Positions 42,912-44,059 of a DNA stretch of 44,059 nucleotides are shown in pieces. Made by a program: the position numbers and the translations under genes. The notes under the pieces were generated by a model, which saw only the letters and a program-made list of their open reading frames with translations, made no database searches and was not told where the DNA came from. The stretch is from positions 1 through 44,059 of the forward strand of contig CAZKMO010000006.1 in assembly GCA_964554015.1 (NCBI GenBank), read 5' to 3'. Positions within the stretch are counted from its first letter, which is position 1, and each line of letters starts with the position of its first letter. The stretch is from CAYUAG01 sp964554015 (lineage in GTDB: Bacteria > Zhuqueibacterota > QNDG01 > CAYUAG01).

Positions 42912-43612
42912 TTTCTCATCCCGGATACATGTTCTACAATTCTCCCGTCTAAAAGCGTATAGGTATGATGGGATATTTGTTTGGCGGTTTGCTGATCATG
43001 GGTTACCATAATTATGGTAATTCCTGTATTTCGATTCAACTGTTGCAACAGCGTTATTATCTCCCCGGCAGTAAGGCTGTCCAAATTTCCGGTAGGTTCA
43101 TCAGCCAGAAGAATGGCAGGTTCATTAATAAGGGCTCGGGCAATAGCCACTCTCTGCGCTTCTCCTCCGGAAAGTTCAGATGGAATATGATCTGATCGCT
43201 GCTCCAGGCCCATAGTCTGTAAAATCTCAGCAGCTCTTGCTTCTCTTTTTTTCCTGGGTACACGGGCAAACAGAGCAGCCAAAGCAACATTCTCCAGCGC
43301 AGTTAAAGAGGGAATGAGATTGAATGACTGAAATATCATTCCCACCCGGGTGCGTCTGTGAAAGGTGTGTTCCTGCCTGCTCATGGCAGATAGATCTCTG
43401 CCTTTGATTTCCACCTTCCCGGAGCTGGGTCTATCCAGACCGCCGATGAGATTTAAAAGGGTTGACTTTCCGGATCCCGACCGTCCTACTATAGAAATAA
43501 AATTTCCTGCAGAAACTTCAAAATTTACATTTTGCAGAGCATGAACCGGAATCCTGGCCTTGTGGTATACTTTGCCCAGATTATGAACTTTAAGAATGGA
43601 AGTTTTATTCAT
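42908..43612 (-). CDS. ABC transporter ATP-binding protein, LolD/MacB type
   Basis: The 234-residue ATPase has Walker A GRSGSGKST near 43, the family loop MIFQSFNLIPSLTALENVALA, signature LSGGEAQRVAIARAL, Walker B ILLADEPTGNLD and the His of VTHDQQ. Length matches LolD/MacB-type subunits. It powers the adjacent permease. No Shine-Dalgarno is visible before the ATG. Two direct repeats upstream (43653-43684) may be regulatory. Confidence 0.94.
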   Translation of the reverse strand: MNKTSILKVHNLGKVYHKARIPVHALQNVNFEVSAGNFISIVGRSGSGKSTLLNLIGGLDRPSSGKVEIKGRDLSAMSRQEHTFHRRTRVGMIFQSFNLIPSLTALENVALAALFARVPRKKREARAAEILQTMGLEQRSDHIPSELSGGEAQRVAIARALINEPAILLADEPTGNLDSLTAGEIITLLQQLNRNTGITIIMVTHDQQTAKQISHHTYTLLDGRIVEHVSGMRK

Positions 43613-43652
43613 GTTATATAATCTTTTTAATTATATAGTTATCGTACGTATT

Positions 43653-43684
43653 ACTCATCAATATGTTCCCAATAACTCATCAAT
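43653..43684. promoter_or_regulatory. Direct repeat pair, possible operator of the ABC operon
   Basis: ACTCATCAAT occurs at 43653-43662 and again at 43675-43684, a 22-bp period (about two helical turns). It lies 40-70 bp upstream of the ABC ATPase start. Confidence 0.4.
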
Positions 43685-44009
43685 GAATACAATAAACTTA
43701 CTGAAAAAATCGGATAACCTCAGTCCCTGACTGCGGATTTTAAAATTGTTTGAATAATTGTAATGCAAAAATTTCTTCAAAAGAACTTCAACTTTAATGT
43801 AATGATTTCTCTGCAAAAAGAAATGGGGTGAACAACCCCCCTGTGATTCTCCTTTGAAAAAGAGGGATTTTAATAGCTATAAATAACTGTTTTTAAAACT
43901 GCAATTTTTTCGCAGACAGCACCCTATTCCCAATTCCCTGTTCACTATATTTTTTGTTCGCCTAGATTATACTATCTAGATCACTAATTTATTTCACATA
44001 ATTATTTAT

Positions 44010-44038
44010 TTGACTTTACCCCCTGATTCTTTTAAATT
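44010..44038 (+). promoter_or_regulatory. Candidate promoter for a gene beyond the window
   Basis: TTGACT (44010-44015) and TAAATT (44033-44038) are spaced 17 bp. An ATG at 44045, followed by the codons for DLFD to the window end, would lie almost at the transcription start. Confidence 0.45.
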
Positions 44039-44059
44039 TTAGGCATGGATTTATTTGAC

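Larger units (their letters stand above)
43613..44059. other. Gene-free 447-bp region at window end
   Basis: I see no gene of useful length. It holds the direct repeats at 43653-43684 on the ABC-operon side, an AT-rich middle, the segment CTAGATTATACTATCTAGA near 43962, and a candidate rightward promoter at 44010-44038. Confidence 0.6.

Overview
The window looks like a chromosomal segment of a low-to-moderate GC, Gram-negative (diderm) bacterium. Evidence for two membranes is a secretin, a Wza-type polysaccharide export protein, three predicted outer-membrane beta-barrel proteins and a LolD/MacB-type ABC pair. A ComEA-like helix-hairpin-helix domain fused to a barrel, a PorV/UPF0164-like protein and a fused PilM-PilN protein would suit an uncultured lineage of the FCB group (Calditrichota, KSB1, Marinimicrobia or Cloacimonadota type). 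That placement is inference. No rRNA or tRNA gene was seen.

Region 1 (1-11.5 kb, all genes on the minus strand) is a type II secretion/type IV pilus-like assembly locus. Its order along transcription is ATPase (gspE), secretin (gspD), PilM-PilN fusion (gspL-like), PilO (gspM-like), PilP (gspC-like), a PilX/GspK-like protein with a predicted repetitive beta passenger, two minor prepilins, gspF and a GspG-like major pseudopilin. The secretin-to-PilX genes overlap by 4 bp or nearly touch. No prepilin peptidase or PilT is present. The operon is full of a 157-158 bp purine/pyrimidine-biased repeat (seven copies or part copies, all in one orientation). Arrays of a degenerate heptanucleotide (TAGAAGT-like) lie beside it, and a DUF559 nuclease-like gene sits inside the operon with its ribosome-binding site and GTG start supplied by a repeat copy.

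Region 2 (11.5-17.1 kb) holds two envelope beta-barrel genes, a small outer-membrane protein gene with a clear promoter and terminator, and an IS200/RAYT-like Y1 transposase unit. The transposase is interrupted by one in-frame amber codon and flanked by inverted composite palindromes. Further REP-like palindromes lie nearby.

Region 3 (17.1-21.8 kb) carries housekeeping and metabolic genes: a TauE/SafE permease, acpS, a threonine dehydrogenase-like gene (tdh), pfkA and a CDP-alcohol phosphatidyltransferase.

Region 4 (21.9-37.3 kb, plus strand) is one long surface-polysaccharide operon of the Wzx/Wzy type behind a good sigma70-like promoter: sugar-nucleotide genes (RmlC-like, rmlB, a WbpA-like dehydrogenase), Wza and Wzz, flippase, GT2, polymerase, two GT4 enzymes, the initiating polyprenyl-phosphate sugar transferase and a DegT-type aminotransferase, then serS. 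The middle (about 26.1-33.4 kb) is visibly richer in A+T than its ends, as in exchangeable O-antigen cassettes. A very AT-rich sulfotransferase-like gene converges on serS.

Region 5 (38.1-44 kb, minus strand) carries a hybrid histidine kinase, ychF and an ABC permease/ATPase pair, and ends in about 450 bp without a gene that has possible regulatory repeats and a candidate promoter pointing out of the window.

The most unusual content is the repeat biology of the first 15 kb: a repeat family that donates start and stop codons to neighbouring genes and accompanies a DUF559 gene, heptad arrays fused to it, and a RAYT/REP system.
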